Shown in pieces: positions 1-7,712 of a stretch of 64,000 bases of DNA. Under the pieces are notes generated by a model. The model searched no databases, had not been told where the DNA came from, and worked only from the letters and a program-made list of their open reading frames with translations. How positions within the stretch are numbered: the stretch's first letter is position 1; each line of letters begins with the position of its first letter. Origin of the DNA: Guptibacillus algicola (lineage in GTDB: Bacteria; Bacillota; Bacilli; Bacillales; Guptibacillaceae); contig NZ_JAIVAF010000005.1 of the NCBI RefSeq assembly GCF_020171805.1, positions 124,001 through 188,000 of the forward strand, written 5' to 3'. Position numbers and translations under genes: made by a program.

Positions 1-2
1 CA

Positions 3-1214
3 ATCAGCGGAAGCTCGGTTGCGAACGTTGTTACTTCAGGTTCCTTTACGATTCCGATGATGAAACGTCTCGGTTACAAGAAGGAGTTTGCTGGTGGGGT
101 CGAGGCAGCGGCTTCAACAGGTGGACAACTTATGCCACCGATCATGGGTGCCGCCGCCTTCTTAATGGTAGAATTTATTGGTGGAGGCATCACGTACTGG
201 GAGATTGCAAAGGCTGCAACAATCCCAGCAGCTCTTTATTTCACAGGTATTTGGATCATGACCCACTTTGAAGCAAAACGAATCGGACTACGTGGTCTAT
301 CAGAAGATGAAATGCCAAATCGTAAACAGGTACTGATGAAAATCTACCTCTTGCTTCCGATCGCAGCAGTTATCTTCTTCTTGATGTCAGGAACGTCCGT
401 AACGAGAGCAGCGCTCTATGCGATTCTAACATCGATCATCGTAGGTGCGATCAATAAGGAAACAAGAATGGGTATCGGTGATTTCATCGATGCGCTAGCA
501 AATGGTGCACGAACTGCGCTAGGTGTAGCAGCTGCAACTGCAGCTGCAGGTATGATCGTAGGCGTCGTAACGTTAACAGGACTTGGGTTAAAGCTTGCGA
601 ACAGTCTCGTGTCATTGTCAGGTGAGAACATCTTGCTCACATTGTTCTTTACAATGATCGCCTCACTCATCCTTGGTATGGGATCACCGACGACGGCGAA
701 CTACGTTATCACGTCAACGATCGCAGCGCCAGCACTCATCGTGCTTTCAGTACCTGAGCTGTCAGCTCATATGTTTGTGTTCTACTTTGGTATTGTGGCA
801 GACATTACACCACCAGTAGCGCTTGCGGCCTTCGCAGCAGCAGGTGTGTCTGGGGGTGAACCGCTCCGAACCGGGGTCAATTCAGCCAAACTCGCGATCG
901 CCGCGTTTATCATTCCATACATCTTCGTTCTTTCGCCGGAACTGATGATGATCGATACAACGTGGCAAGAACTTCTTTGGGTACTGTTCACATCACTCAC
1001 TGGTATGATCAGTATCGGTGCTGGTATGATCGGTTACTGGTACAGAAGAACGTATGCGATCGAACGGGTTGCCGGTGTAGCAGCTGGTATCATGCTGATT
1101 TATCCTGAAGGATCAACTGATCTTTACGGACTAGGTCTTTTCATCGCACTACTCGTTCTACAATTTGTTATCAAAAGAGATGACCAAGATAAAAAGCAAG
1201 TCGCAAACGCGTAA
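3..1214 (+). CDS. TRAP transporter fused permease (DctQM type), 3' part
   Basis: This is the C-terminal part of an inner-membrane permease of a tripartite ATP-independent periplasmic (TRAP) transporter, probably the 4TM/12TM fusion type used with TAXI solute-binding proteins. The reading frame is open from base 3, so the start lies upstream of the window. The first visible residues (GSSVANVVTSGSFTIP) and the following GGQLMPPIMGAAAF segment are characteristic of the DctM domain. About ten hydrophobic segments follow, with a GMGSPTTANY motif near the middle. Substrate is unknown; dicarboxylates or amino acids are usual for the family. A strong terminator follows the stop. Confidence 0.85.
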   Translation: MSGSSVANVVTSGSFTIPMMKRLGYKKEFAGGVEAAASTGGQLMPPIMGAAAFLMVEFIGGGITYWEIAKAATIPAALYFTGIWIMTHFEAKRIGLRGLSEDEMPNRKQVLMKIYLLLPIAAVIFFLMSGTSVTRAALYAILTSIIVGAINKETRMGIGDFIDALANGARTALGVAAATAAAGMIVGVVTLTGLGLKLANSLVSLSGENILLTLFFTMIASLILGMGSPTTANYVITSTIAAPALIVLSVPELSAHMFVFYFGIVADITPPVALAAFAAAGVSGGEPLRTGVNSAKLAIAAFIIPYIFVLSPELMMIDTTWQELLWVLFTSLTGMISIGAGMIGYWYRRTYAIERVAGVAAGIMLIYPEGSTDLYGLGLFIALLVLQFVIKRDDQDKKQVANA

Positions 1215-1220
1215 TAAGAA

Positions 1221-1249
1221 AAGCCGCTCTGATTCGAGCGGCTTTTTTG
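1221..1249 (+). terminator. Rho-independent terminator after TRAP permease
   Basis: A perfect 9-bp stem (AAGCCGCTC / GAGCGGCTT) with a 6-nt loop is followed by a T run, just after the permease stop codon. Confidence 0.9.
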
Positions 1250-1284
1250 TATGTAAAAAGTACGATAACGCTGAAAAAATATGA

Positions 1285-1329
1285 TATGATGAAAGCGTCG
1301 TCATCAAATGGGAGAAGGATTAGCCTTCT
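1285..1329 (+). promoter_or_regulatory. fumC promoter region with cre-like site and leader hairpin
   Basis: An extended -10 (TGaTATGAT) ends at 1290. It overlaps a cre-like sequence, TGAAAGCGTCGTCA at 1290-1303, which differs from the CcpA consensus TGWAANCGNTNWCA at one position. Further on, AGAAGG (1313-1318) and CCTTCT (1324-1329) form a short hairpin followed by four T residues, inside the fumC leader. The cre site suggests carbon catabolite control of fumC. I found no convincing -35. This is inference from motif matching only. Confidence 0.4.
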
Positions 1330-1377
1330 TTTTATGGAAGTGAAACTTGTTAGTTTTTTACTTAAAGGAGGATCACA

Positions 1378-2763
1378 ATGGACTATAGAATTGAACGCGA
1401 CTCAATCGGAGAAATAAAAGTACCTAGCGACAAAATGTGGGGTGCTCAGACGCAGCGAAGCAAAGAGAACTTCAAAATCGGCAACGAAAAGATGCCGTCT
1501 GAAGTTGTAAAAGCATTCGCTATTCTAAAAAAGGGTGCTGCTCTTGCGAACCAACGTCTCGGAAAGCTTGAGGACGAGAAAGCCGAAGCGATCGTACAAG
1601 CTGCTAACGAAGTGATCAACGAAGAACATAACGAGCACTTCCCACTAGTTGTTTGGCAAACAGGAAGCGGTACGCAGTCAAATATGAATATGAACGAAGT
1701 CATCGCATTTCGTGCGAATGAAATATTGAAAGAAAAGGGTAGTGACGCTACTGTTCACCCGAACGATGATGTGAATAAATCACAATCATCTAACGATACA
1801 TTCCCTACAGCTCTTCACGTCGCAGCTGTATTGGCAGTAGAAGATCATCTTTATCCGAATTTGATCGAATTAAAAGAAACGCTCTATCAAAAGATGCAGG
1901 ATTTCGATCACATTATCAAAATCGGTCGTACGCACTTGCAGGATGCAACGCCACTTACGCTTGGACAGGAAATCAGTGGCTGGCATCGCATGCTTGTGAA
2001 ATGTGAAAACATGCTACTTGAAAGCGTGAAGTACATGAAGGAGCTTGCGATTGGTGGGACGGCAGTTGGTACGGGACTTAACGCTCATCCTGATTTTGGA
2101 GACATGGTAGCTGAAGAGATCAGCAAAATGACTGATCGCACGTTCAGCTCTGCTCTGAACAAATTCCATGCCCTTACGAGTCATGATGAAATCGTCCACG
2201 TACATGGGACGCTCAAAGCGCTTGCTGCTGATCTAATGAAGATCGCAAACGATGTACGCTGGTTAGCGAGTGGTCCACGTTGCGGTATTGGCGAAGTGAC
2301 GATCCCAGCAAATGAGCCGGGTAGTTCCATCATGCCAGGTAAAGTAAATCCAACTCAAAGTGAAGCACTTACGATGGTTTCCGCTCAAGTTATGGGTAAC
2401 GACGCGACGATCGGTTTCTCAGCAAGTCAAGGTAACTTTGAACTTAACGTGTTCAAACCGGTCATCATCTATAACTTCCTTCAATCTGCAAGATTGCTTG
2501 CGGACGGTATGAAGTCATTCAACGATAAATGTGCAGTAGGAATCGAACCGAATGAGGAAGTAATCGGTGAATACTTAAAGAATTCATTGATGCTCGTTAC
2601 GGCACTTAACCCTCACATCGGGTATGAGAATGCCGCGGCAATTGCGAAGAAGGCTCACCAAGAGGGGACGACACTTCGTGAAGCTGCTCTTGAAAGTGGT
2701 CATCTTACAGCTGAGCAGTTCGATGATATCGTACGCCCAGAAGAAATGATTTCACCTAAATAA
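1378..2763 (+). CDS. fumC: Fumarate hydratase class II
   Basis: Encodes class II fumarase, which interconverts fumarate and L-malate in the TCA cycle in the cytoplasm. The 461-aa length matches FumC. Conserved blocks are visible in order: [15 protein letters not shown] near residue 95, SSNDTFPTA near 138, [10 protein letters not shown] near 185, and the family signature [11 protein letters not shown] near residue 315, whose mobile serine loop carries the catalytic base. The start is an ATG 8 nt after AAAGGAGG. It is a single-gene unit between two terminators, with a possible CcpA operator in its promoter. No unusual features are seen in the protein. Confidence 0.97.
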   Translation: MDYRIERDSIGEIKVPSDKMWGAQTQRSKENFKIGNEKMPSEVVKAFAILKKGAALANQRLGKLEDEKAEAIVQAANEVINEEHNEHFPLVVWQTGSGTQSNMNMNEVIAFRANEILKEKGSDATVHPNDDVNKSQSSNDTFPTALHVAAVLAVEDHLYPNLIELKETLYQKMQDFDHIIKIGRTHLQDATPLTLGQEISGWHRMLVKCENMLLESVKYMKELAIGGTAVGTGLNAHPDFGDMVAEEISKMTDRTFSSALNKFHALTSHDEIVHVHGTLKALAADLMKIANDVRWLASGPRCGIGEVTIPANEPGSSIMPGKVNPTQSEALTMVSAQVMGNDATIGFSASQGNFELNVFKPVIIYNFLQSARLLADGMKSFNDKCAVGIEPNEEVIGEYLKNSLMLVTALNPHIGYENAAAIAKKAHQEGTTLREAALESGHLTAEQFDDIVRPEEMISPK

Positions 2764-2770
2764 GCACGAA

Positions 2771-2802
2771 AAAGCGGGATCGCCTATGATCCCGCTTTTT
2801 TC
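2771..2802 (+). terminator. fumC terminator
   Basis: The 11-bp stem AAAGCGGGATC / GATCCCGCTTT is followed by a T-rich run directly after the fumC stop. Confidence 0.92.
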
Positions 2803-2828
2803 TTTCTCTTTCAAAACCAGGAAAGCGC

Positions 2829-3020
2829 TTACGATTTTGACGGAAGAACAGCCCTGATGCCTTTGTAGATCAACACAAGTGCAAATAGCAGCGCCGCTAA
2901 GTATCCAACAACTTCGAATACCGGATTCAGACTCGATAGGAAAGAATCAGCCTCAGATAATCGAAGCATTGCAAAACCAGCAATCATAGCAGCTACGAAA
3001 AGCAATGTACGATCCAACAT
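2829..3020 (-). CDS. Small two-TM membrane protein, unknown function
   Basis: A 63-aa hydrophobic protein with two predicted membrane helices (about residues 5-20 and 35-55), a short acidic linker between them and a basic C-terminus ending KGIRAVLPSKS. I do not recognise a family. An ATG at 3020 is preferred because AAGGGAG lies just upstream at the right distance; a GTG nine bases earlier would overlap that ribosome binding site. The gene faces fumC convergently and stands alone. Function cannot be assigned. Confidence 0.6.
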   Translation of the reverse strand: MLDRTLLFVAAMIAGFAMLRLSEADSFLSSLNPVFEVVGYLAALLFALVLIYKGIRAVLPSKS

Positions 3021-3130
3021 AATCAGCACTCCCTTTGAAAGAAGAATTTTTTATTGCCCTACAAATATATGCAGAGACAGGAGTGGGCAGACCGTAATTG
3101 TCCTAAATCTTGAAGAAATTTTTTGTGGAG

Positions 3131-3221
3131 GGGGTCAGGTAGGGGCCAGACCCGTTCCAGGCCCGTTCCAGGTACGTACCTGGAACTACAAGAAAAAACG
3201 AGGTCAGTCACCAGACTGACC
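3131..3221. repeat. Cluster of REP-like palindromes
   Basis: This non-coding stretch holds several short dyads. GGTCAGGTAGGGGCCAGACC lies at 3134-3153. CCCGTTCCAG is directly repeated at 3151-3160 and 3162-3171. A perfect 22-bp palindrome with half-site GTTCCAGGTAC spans 3165-3186. GGTCAGTC / GACTGACC is a hairpin at 3202-3221. Sequences of the GGGGTCAG and GTTCCAGG type recur between genes in many Bacillaceae and are often attributed to REP elements. The family assignment is from memory, not from a search. Confidence 0.5.
3192..3221 (-). terminator. Terminator of the yflT-like gene
   Basis: Read on the minus strand, the hairpin GGTCAGTC-TGGT-GACTGACC is followed by TCGTTTTTT, so it can end the leftward transcript from 3580. 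It is also the right end of the palindrome cluster. Confidence 0.75.
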
Positions 3222-3232
3222 CCGCCATTCAT

Positions 3233-3580
3233 TTATTTCCACTGTGCTACCTTATCTGTATCTGTCACAAACATGAAGATCTTCCCTTTGTCCATTTCAG
3301 ATTCATAACGCTCCGCTTCCTCTTTCGAAAAGCCGATTTCTTTCATCTTGGTACGCAGTTCGTCACCTTTTCTGCTAAATACGTTCTTCAGGGTGCTTAA
3401 GCCCATTTCTTTTCTATCGATCGTGTTGGCATCAACGCCGTCAGCTACGCGCTCCGTGCGATCATCGTCGTGAGAGAGGACATAAATATCGTCCTTCGAT
3501 ACACCGATGTTACTTAGCTCTTCAATGTCAGCCTTTAGTTTCTCATCGTTCTGATATTCTCGGACTAATGGTCTACTCAT
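3233..3580 (-). CDS. General stress protein 17M / YflT-family protein
   Basis: A 115-aa soluble, charged protein of the heat-induced stress protein YflT domain family (general stress protein 17M). It opens with a SRPLVREYQNDEKLKADIEELSN stretch followed by GVSKDDIYVLSHD, the typical beta-alpha-beta start of this fold. Exact biochemical role is unknown in the family; B. subtilis relatives belong to the sigma-B general stress regulon. The ATG at 3580 follows AAGGAGGC; the frame stays open farther upstream, but that part lies opposite the divergent DUF1499 gene. A sigma-B-like promoter is visible upstream. Confidence 0.8.
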   Translation of the reverse strand: MSRPLVREYQNDEKLKADIEELSNIGVSKDDIYVLSHDDDRTERVADGVDANTIDRKEMGLSTLKNVFSRKGDELRTKMKEIGFSKEEAERYESEMDKGKIFMFVTDTDKVAQWK

Positions 3581-3619
3581 AACAAAATGCCTCCTTAAAT
3601 ATCTGATTTCATAGGTAAT

Positions 3620-3645
3620 ATAGACGCTAGAAGGGAAGATTAAAC
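3620..3645 (-). promoter_or_regulatory. Sigma-B-like promoter of the yflT-like gene
   Basis: On the minus strand, GTTTAA (3640-3645) is followed after 14 nt by GTCTAT (3620-3625), compared with the sigma-B consensus GTTTAA-N12-14-GGGTAT. It lies about 40 nt before the start codon. The -35 is perfect and the -10 matches four of six bases. Confidence 0.45.
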
Positions 3646-3747
3646 GTATGTTTATTCGTGGATGTGCAGATTCAATGTGTACATGATGTGCATAATCCGT
3701 TCGAAAAGGGTATAACAAAGAGGAGACGGTAAAAGGAGGCGAATGAC

Positions 3748-4125
3748 ATGAGTAAAGAGCAATTAGGTGTGAAAGATGGAAAGTTAGCTCCTTGTCCAAA
3801 TAAGCCAAACTGTGTGTCGACACAGAGTACAGATGAGAAAAATAAAATGGAGTCTTATTCATATAGTGGGACAGAAGGAGAAGCGCTTGCAAAGCTAAAA
3901 GAAATTTTATCGAACAGAAAACGTACGAAAATCGTGAAGGAAGAGGAAAACTACATAAGAGCTGAAGAAACTTCGAAGCTTCTAAAGTTTGTAGACGATA
4001 TCGAATTCTATCTCGATGAACAATCAAAAACAGTCCACTTTCGTTCTGCTTCTCGTACTGGTTATTCAGATTTGGGCGTGAATAAGAAAAGGATGGAAGA
4101 AATCAGAGAGGCGTTTTTAAACTAA
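3748..4125 (+). CDS. DUF1499 domain protein
   Basis: A 125-aa protein matching the DUF1499 family. It has the N-terminal CPNKPNCVSTQ block (residues 16-26), the central YIRAEETSKLLKFVDDIEFYLD block and the C-terminal FRSASRTGYSDLGVNKKRMEEI block near residues 99-118 that mark this family. The biochemical function of DUF1499 is not established. It has no signal peptide and is probably cytoplasmic. Translation starts at an ATG after AAAAGGAGG. It is divergent from the stress protein gene and converges on the terC gene across a shared terminator. Confidence 0.8.
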   Translation: MSKEQLGVKDGKLAPCPNKPNCVSTQSTDEKNKMESYSYSGTEGEALAKLKEILSNRKRTKIVKEEENYIRAEETSKLLKFVDDIEFYLDEQSKTVHFRSASRTGYSDLGVNKKRMEEIREAFLN

Positions 4126-4126
4126 A

Positions 4127-4154
4127 GAAACAGGTGCCAGGCGGCACCTGTTTC
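4127..4154. terminator. Bidirectional terminator of REP-like sequence
   Basis: A perfect 12-bp stem GAAACAGGTGCC / GGCACCTGTTTC with loop AGGC sits between convergent genes. The core CAGGTGCCAGGC resembles a palindrome common between genes in Bacillaceae. Confidence 0.85.
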
Positions 4155-4162
4155 TTTCGTAT

Positions 4163-4990
4163 TTAGTAATCCTTCGCTTCTTCACTTTCTTCTTCTAGCG
4201 TATCTTCGTTCTCATCTTCACGTTCGGTCTCTTCTCGTTCAGAGGATAAGAACCATCCTCCTAGTGCGATTGCGACAAGGACGCCCCAGAATGTTATCTT
4301 CCAGCCTGGTTCTTTTGGAAAGGATTCTTCAAGAACACCAAGGTTAGGGTGAGCGAGAGTATAAACGGCGAGCTTTATACCGACCCAACCAACGATGAGG
4401 AATGCAGCCGTTTCAAGTCCTGGTTTACGGTGAAGCAGTTTTACGAAATAGTTCGCTGCAAAACGCATGATGATCAGACCGATAATTCCACCTGTAAGGA
4501 TAACGGCAAATTGAGCACCATCGAGTCCACCGACTTTTGGAAAGTTTGTTGCGGGCAGTGTGAGTGCGAGCGCAACTGCAGCCAGAATGGAATCGACTGC
4601 AAACGCAATATCTGCTAACTCAACTTTCAATACGGTTGTCCAGAATCCTGAGCCTTCACTGCTTGGCTTTTTCTCTTTTTTGGTTTTTTTCTTATCGTCA
4701 CTCAACATGAATTTCTTCACGACGTGATTAATACTTAAGAATAAAAGGTAGAGAGCACCAATCGCCTGTACCTGCCAAATATCAACTAAGAAGGAAATGA
4801 TGAAGAGTGAACCAAAACGGAAAACAAAAGCACCACCAAGACCATAAAATAGCGCTTTTTTGCGTTTTTTTGGTTCAAGATGCTTGACCATAATGGCCAT
4901 AACAAGAGCGTTATCTGCTGCGAGTATGCCTTCGAGTCCAATCAGGACAAGAAGTACCCATGCGTATTCAAGTAGTAGACCAGCATCCAT
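4163..4990 (-). CDS. TerC-family integral membrane protein (YceF/YkoY type)
   Basis: A 275-aa membrane protein of the TerC family, related to B. subtilis YceF and YkoY (MeeF/MeeY), which export manganese and help load secreted metalloenzymes. It shows about seven membrane segments. The conserved acidic motifs are GLEGILAADNALVMAI (residues about 18-33) and VELADIAFAVDSILAAVAL in the middle, which hold the metal-binding aspartates. A KKKTKKEKK loop and a very acidic C-terminal tail (EREETEREDENEDTLEEE) face the cytoplasm. The start ATG at 4990 follows AAAGGAGAG. I looked for a yybP-ykoY manganese riboswitch upstream and saw none. Confidence 0.85.
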   Translation of the reverse strand: MDAGLLLEYAWVLLVLIGLEGILAADNALVMAIMVKHLEPKKRKKALFYGLGGAFVFRFGSLFIISFLVDIWQVQAIGALYLLFLSINHVVKKFMLSDDKKKTKKEKKPSSEGSGFWTTVLKVELADIAFAVDSILAAVALALTLPATNFPKVGGLDGAQFAVILTGGIIGLIIMRFAANYFVKLLHRKPGLETAAFLIVGWVGIKLAVYTLAHPNLGVLEESFPKEPGWKITFWGVLVAIALGGWFLSSEREETEREDENEDTLEEESEEAKDY

Positions 4991-5225
4991 GATTATCTCT
5001 CCTTTAATGCTATATAGTCTTCCCAATTCCTAAGACCTTACTATGGCCATTAGGTTTGTCCATATCTCTCTAACCACATTCCTAAAGGTATGTACGAAGC
5101 ATGGTAAAAAATACGCTTTGAGGGAATGCTTACATTATCTTTTTAATACCCTCATTTATTTCCAAGAAACCAGACGTTTTGAAATAAACGCAAAATGGGT
5201 TATCGTAAAAGACGGAGGTGAAAGC

Positions 5226-5750
5226 ATGCGTTTATCTAATAAAAAAGTAATTAGTCTCGTTCATCATGAATTTGAGGACCTTGAGTTAACGTATCCTTAC
5301 TACCGCTTGATCGAAGAAGGTGCGACCGTTCATTATGTAGGTGAAAAAGCAGGAGAGAAGTATATCGGAAAGTACGGCGTTCCTGTCGTTTCCGATTATG
5401 CGTACGGCGACATCAACCCTAGAGACTACGATGCGATTCTCGTGCCTGGTGGTTGGGCGCCTGATAAGATTCGTCGTTTCCCTGAGGTAATAAATATGGT
5501 GAAACATATGGAAGAGAACAAGAAGCCGATTGGCCAGATTTGTCATGCAGGTTGGGTGTTGATCTCAGCACGTATTCTAGAAGGGAAAAAAGTAACGAGT
5601 ACACCTGGTATTCGTGACGACATGGAGAATGCAGGTGCAACGTGGATCGATGAACCGGTTGTTGTTGATGGTCATCTTGTGTCAGCAAGACGTCCGCCAG
5701 ACCTACCGCCTTATGGGAAAGCATTCGCAGATCTATTGGCATCACAATAA
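5226..5750 (+). CDS. DJ-1/PfpI family protein (type 1 glutamine amidotransferase fold)
   Basis: A 174-aa cytosolic protein of the DJ-1/PfpI superfamily. The nucleophile elbow QICHAGW places the reactive cysteine at residue 106 with His107 next to it, and an acidic residue in HHEFEDLE near residue 18 is in position to complete the site. Members act as proteases, deglycases or chaperones; the activity here cannot be told from sequence. The ATG at 5226 follows GGAGGTG at 5216-5222; the frame is open farther upstream, but without a ribosome binding site. It is a single gene, convergent with the carbonic anhydrase gene. Confidence 0.85.
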   Translation: MRLSNKKVISLVHHEFEDLELTYPYYRLIEEGATVHYVGEKAGEKYIGKYGVPVVSDYAYGDINPRDYDAILVPGGWAPDKIRRFPEVINMVKHMEENKKPIGQICHAGWVLISARILEGKKVTSTPGIRDDMENAGATWIDEPVVVDGHLVSARRPPDLPPYGKAFADLLASQ

Positions 5751-5782
5751 GAAAAAGCTCACTCGATCGAGTGAGCTTTTTC
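5751..5782. terminator. Bidirectional terminator (32-nt perfect palindrome)
   Basis: GAAAAAGCTCACTCGA is followed directly by its reverse complement, with A and T runs at both ends. It can stop transcription from both the pfpI-like and carbonic anhydrase genes. Confidence 0.9.
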
Positions 5783-5792
5783 TTATGAAAGG

Positions 5793-6341
5793 TTATTCTT
5801 CTACAAGATCTAGCTTTCCAGTCTTTGGATCGATCACCAATCCGTGAACGGGCGTGCCTTCTGGTAGAAGAGGATGATTTTTGATGGTAGCGACACTTTG
5901 GCGAACGCCATCCTGAACGGTCGAAAAACCTTGGAGCCAATCCTCGATATCGATCCCAGCATGTTCGAGTGTTGAAACGACTTCTTTCGAAACGTTGCTC
6001 GCCATTTTTTCACGAAGTTTGGAAGGATCAACTTTCCCCATTCCGCAATCATGATGTCCAATAACGAGAACAGCGTCAGCCTGAAGTTCGTAAACTCCTA
6101 CAAGGATAGAGCGTACAACAGTGTCAAACGGATCTGTGACGAAAGCCCCTGCGTTTTTAACCATCTTAACATCGCCGTTTTTTAAGTTCATCGCACGTGG
6201 AAGCAACTCGACTAAACGAGTATCCATACAAGAGAGGATTACCATGCGTTTTTCAGGAAGACCTGAAGTTATGTATGGTTCATAATCCTTGTTCTCAACA
6301 AATTTCTCATTAAATTCTAGAATGTCACTTAATGTTTCCAT
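5793..6341 (-). CDS. Beta-class carbonic anhydrase
   Basis: A 182-aa enzyme of the beta carbonic anhydrase family, similar to B. subtilis YtiB, converting CO2 and water to bicarbonate in the cytoplasm. The zinc ligands are visible: Cys38 in SCMDTRL, then His96 and Cys99 in GHHDCGM. The Asp40-Arg42 dyad that gates the active site is intact. The ATG at 6341 follows GGAGGAG; the reading frame extends upstream without a comparable ribosome binding site. It stands alone, divergent from the ywdI-like gene. Confidence 0.92.
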   Translation of the reverse strand: METLSDILEFNEKFVENKDYEPYITSGLPEKRMVILSCMDTRLVELLPRAMNLKNGDVKMVKNAGAFVTDPFDTVVRSILVGVYELQADAVLVIGHHDCGMGKVDPSKLREKMASNVSKEVVSTLEHAGIDIEDWLQGFSTVQDGVRQSVATIKNHPLLPEGTPVHGLVIDPKTGKLDLVEE

Positions 6342-6441
6342 TAGATAAACTCCTCCTACATTGATAATTTTTTCATTTCCCATTTGTTCTGGTACACTAA
6401 AAGCACGAAATCCCTTCTTAACGAAAAAGGAGTATGCATAA

Positions 6442-6735
6442 ATGAAGGATATCCCTATTGAACAGCTAGTTCAACAGATGAATAGCAAAATGAAGCAGCT
6501 TACTTATAATGTTGAAGAAAATGATGCCGATGTCAATGGCATTCGAGAAGATTTGATCGCGATTAAAACGTATTGCGATATGTTGCTGCAGGCTTCAGAA
6601 GGTGTGAAGCCTAGCCCCAAACATTCTCCAAAGCAACCAGCCTACTCGGCTCCAGTGCAGCCAACGCCGATCTCATCCCCATCAAAGCCAATGGAAGATG
6701 ATGATGCGAATGAAGATTCGATCTTTGATTTCTGA
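6442..6735 (+). CDS. YwdI / DUF5327 family protein
   Basis: A 97-aa protein of the YwdI-like DUF5327 family. Residues 1-55 are predicted helical (IEQLVQQMNSKMKQL and IREDLIAIKTYCDMLLQ). They are followed by a disordered Pro/Ser-rich linker and an acidic tail ending EDSIFDF. Function is unknown. The ATG follows AAAAAGGAG. It is transcribed divergently from the carbonic anhydrase gene and ends at a terminator. Confidence 0.7.
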   Translation: MKDIPIEQLVQQMNSKMKQLTYNVEENDADVNGIREDLIAIKTYCDMLLQASEGVKPSPKHSPKQPAYSAPVQPTPISSPSKPMEDDDANEDSIFDF

Positions 6736-6738
6736 AAG

Positions 6739-6767
6739 CGTATGTCCCATGGGACATGCGTTTTTTT
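6739..6767 (+). terminator. Terminator after ywdI-like gene
   Basis: The stem CGTATGTCCC / GGGACATGCG contains one G-U pair and is followed by seven T residues. Confidence 0.85.
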
Positions 6768-7275
6768 ATATGCCAAAGGAAGTGGGATAGCGAACGTGCC
6801 CCTTCTTTAGCGCGTCTTTCTTTAGTTCTTTTACCATGAACGCATCTCCTGCATCATCAAATGGACCTGTAACATTTTTTTCAGAAGCTGGTACAAAACC
6901 AAATCTTGAATAATAACGGTTGTCACCAAGCACCACAACGTGACGATAGCCAAGTGCAGTCGCCCTCATAAGTCCATCTCTTATCATCATGCTGCCAATT
7001 CCTTCGTTTTGTAACTCTGGAACGACAGAAACGGGTGCGAGAGCAAGTGATGGAAGTGTCTCGTCGTCAGTCTCGATGGTTATCTTACTAAACATGATGT
7101 AACCGACAGGCGTGCTCTGATTATGTAGAGCGATAAGAGATAATTCTGGAATGTAATTCGGTGATTTTCTAATGCGGTGAATCAAAGAAACTTCGTCTTC
7201 CCCATCGAAAGCTCTTCTTACGATGTCATCAATTTCCTCATCTTCACTCGCTGCCTCTTCACGTAATTCAATCAA
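6766..7275 (-). CDS. GNAT-family N-acetyltransferase
   Basis: A 169-aa GCN5-related N-acetyltransferase, resembling YhbS-type proteins. The acetyl-CoA binding motif A is visible as LAPVSVVPELQNEGIGSMMIRDGL (Q/R-x-x-G-x-G/A form), followed by the beta-bulge region HVVVLGDNRYYSRFGF. The acceptor substrate is unknown. A TTG at 7275 is chosen because AAAGGAGGAAAT lies 3-10 nt before it; the ATG 18 bases upstream overlaps that ribosome binding site and would add MKGGNR. It is a single gene. Confidence 0.8.
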   Translation of the reverse strand: MIELREEAASEDEEIDDIVRRAFDGEDEVSLIHRIRKSPNYIPELSLIALHNQSTPVGYIMFSKITIETDDETLPSLALAPVSVVPELQNEGIGSMMIRDGLMRATALGYRHVVVLGDNRYYSRFGFVPASEKNVTGPFDDAGDAFMVKELKKDALKKGHVRYPTSFGI

Positions 7276-7421
7276 GCGATTTCCTCCTTTCATAGCCAGC
7301 TTTCTCGTGCCTAAGCAATATAATTCGTGCAGTGGATGCAGCGCTTAGTGAAAGTTTTCCAACATAAAAAAAGTCTGACGGGACAAATTTATAGTAATCC
7401 CAAAGAAAGGAGGGAGACAGA

Positions 7422-7712
7422 ATGCCGGATCTATATCCATATTCTTCGGATGATTCTATAAATAACGGACACGAGAGCTACAATGTGTATGTGAATGATA
7501 ATTATATCGGCAATAAAATTTTGGTCTCTCAGCAAGAAAACATTCAAGATGTAAGCGACTATTTAAATAACAAAGGCTTCTATAATTTCCAGGCGGAGGT
7601 TGAAGGCGATCACTATCGTCTCCAAATGGCAGAGCTAGATCAAGGTGAGCTTGTGATCGATGAGCTTCACAGTTACCTTGGCGCTAACGAACAATCCTTT
7701 CCCATATCCTAA
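7422..7712 (+). CDS. Hypothetical acidic protein
   Basis: A 96-aa acidic, soluble protein rich in Asn, Tyr and Asp. I do not recognise its family. It has alternating polar and hydrophobic strands (YNVYVNDNYIGNKILV, QAEVEGDHYRLQMAEL) separated by a helix-like QQENIQDVSDYLNNKGF, suggesting a small alpha-beta fold. A strong AAAGGAGGG precedes the ATG, supporting real translation. Its last 29 bases overlap the 3' end of the convergent pxpC gene, and no terminator separates them. Confidence 0.6.
   Translation: MPDLYPYSSDDSINNGHESYNVYVNDNYIGNKILVSQQENIQDVSDYLNNKGFYNFQAEVEGDHYRLQMAELDQGELVIDELHSYLGANEQSFPIS

Noticed and set aside
2820-2833. cre-like GGAAAGCGCTTACG
   Set aside because: It sits at the 3' end of a minus-strand gene after the fumC terminator, with no promoter nearby, and has two mismatches.
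3581-4027. Long open frame upstream of the yflT-like start on the minus strand
   Set aside because: It lies opposite the divergent DUF1499 gene, lacks protein-like composition, and the ATG at 3580 has its own ribosome binding site.
4991-5225. Possible yybP-ykoY manganese riboswitch before terC
   Set aside because: I looked for the conserved GGGGAG-type loops and paired stems on the minus strand and did not find them.
5793-6383. Extended N-terminus for the carbonic anhydrase
   Set aside because: The upstream ATG has no ribosome binding site, while ATG 6341 has GGAGGAG and gives the normal family length.
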